Source of the DNA: a bacterium
Lineage (GTDB): Bacteria > JAUVQV01 > DATDCY01
DNA length: 6,179 nt
Direction: 5' to 3'
NCBI GenBank assembly: GCA_036524115.1
Contig: DATDCY010000268.1
Span: 1-6,179, forward strand
The notes under the pieces are model-generated. The model had not been told where the DNA came from. It did no database searches and saw only the letters and a program-made list of their open reading frames with translations. The translations under genes were made by a program, and so were the position numbers. Shown one piece after another: positions 5,625 through 6,179 of the stretch (its first letter is position 1; each line of letters begins with the position of its first letter).

Positions 5625-6179
5625 GTGAAGGTCGATCCCCGTGACCGCAGCATCTACCGGCGGGGCGTCCAAGCCGCCGGCCTCGTCAGGTTCGAGCTGG
5701 CGATCAAGGAGACGGACCTTCTGGTGCTTGCCGACCGGGACATCGGCGATCTCGTGCGGGAGATCGTGATCAACGAGCGGGATCGGCTGGAGCGATACCT
5801 GGCCGCGCACCCGGAGTTTGCCAGATCTCTCGTGCCCGTGGCCGTCGCCGATGCCGCCCCGCGGATCGCGGGCGCGATGGCGGCAGCGGGGGCCGCGGCC
5901 GGCGTCGGCCCGATGGCGGCCGTTGCCGGAGCGGTGTGCGATGCGGTCGCGGCGGGCGTCGGCGACAGGGTCCGGGAGCTGATCATCGAGAACGGCGGTG
6001 ACCTGTACGTGCGCGTGTCGCGGGAACGCACTGTCGGCATCTACACCGGCGAGAAGGGCCCGGCGCTCGGCCTGCTCGTGCGGCCGGAGGGCGGGCCGCT
6101 GGGCGTCTGCACCTCCTCGGGGAGGATCGGGCACTCGCTGAGCTTCGGGGACGCCGCCGCGGCGACGATCATCGCCGGC
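5625..6179 (+). CDS. UPF0280 family protein (ApbE-like), 3'-truncated by window edge
   Basis: Uncharacterised conserved protein related in sequence to the ApbE flavin-transferase superfamily; its own reaction is unknown to me. The frame is open to the last base, with 185 codons visible of a family length near 240, so about 50 C-terminal residues are missing. Family signatures seen, numbered from GTG 5625: YRRG near the N-terminus; KETDLLVLAD from residue 28; ENGGD at 122-126, comparable to the ApbE GGD motif; VCTSSG at 161-166; and GHSLSFGDA after it. A very Ala/Gly-rich stretch lies at about 82-112. The start is uncertain. GTG 5625 is chosen because third-position GC rises abruptly there and the resulting N-terminus fits the family. 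GTG 5583 (14 residues longer) and GTG 5511 (inside the terminator) share the frame, and none of the three has a clear ribosome binding site. Probably transcribed separately from radA. Confidence 0.88.
   Translation, partial: MKVDPRDRSIYRRGVQAAGLVRFELAIKETDLLVLADRDIGDLVREIVINERDRLERYLAAHPEFARSLVPVAVADAAPRIAGAMAAAGAAAGVGPMAAVAGAVCDAVAAGVGDRVRELIIENGGDLYVRVSRERTVGIYTGEKGPALGLLVRPEGGPLGVCTSSGRIGHSLSFGDAAAATIIAG

Overview
The window is a high-GC (roughly 70% by eye) bacterial chromosome segment with five protein-coding genes and the start of a sixth, all on the + strand. In order they are the C-terminal part of alanine racemase (alr), an MlaE-type ABC permease, an MlaF-type ATPase, an MCE/MlaD-type lipid-binding protein with a long stalk and an extra C-terminal beta-rich domain, the DNA-repair ATPase RadA, and an ApbE-like UPF0280 family protein cut by the right edge. 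An outer-membrane lipid-transport system means a diderm host. The gene set and its order, together with UPF0280, most resemble deltaproteobacteria in the broad sense (Desulfobacterota/Desulfuromonadales/Myxococcota-like). That assignment is inference from recall, not a search.

Layout: positions 1-5463 read as one tightly packed transcription unit. Gaps are 37 nt (alr to mlaE with the preferred start; upstream starts would overlap alr), 35 nt (mlaE to mlaF), 18 nt (mlaF to mlaD) and 1 nt (mlaD to radA). No promoter is visible inside it, so its promoter probably lies left of the window. A short GC hairpin followed by eight T residues just after radA is a plausible terminator. The 161-nt AT-richer stretch between radA and the UPF0280 gene is the only notable non-coding DNA.

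How the genes work together: MlaF hydrolyses ATP and drives the MlaE permease in the inner membrane. The MCE protein takes up or delivers phospholipid in the periplasm, and its C-terminal domain could reach and engage the outer membrane. The E. coli companions MlaB, MlaC and MlaA are not encoded here. Alr supplies D-alanine for peptidoglycan, so the first four genes share an envelope theme. RadA is a recombination/repair factor that seems to share the transcript without an obvious functional link. The UPF0280 protein is of unknown function and probably forms a separate transcription unit.

Most of the window is ordinary core genome. The best candidates for a second look are the MCE protein's C-terminal putative beta-barrel, which would make a single-chain inner-to-outer-membrane bridge, and the short regulatory-looking region after radA. 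I see no tRNA, rRNA, CRISPR array, mobile element or phage gene.
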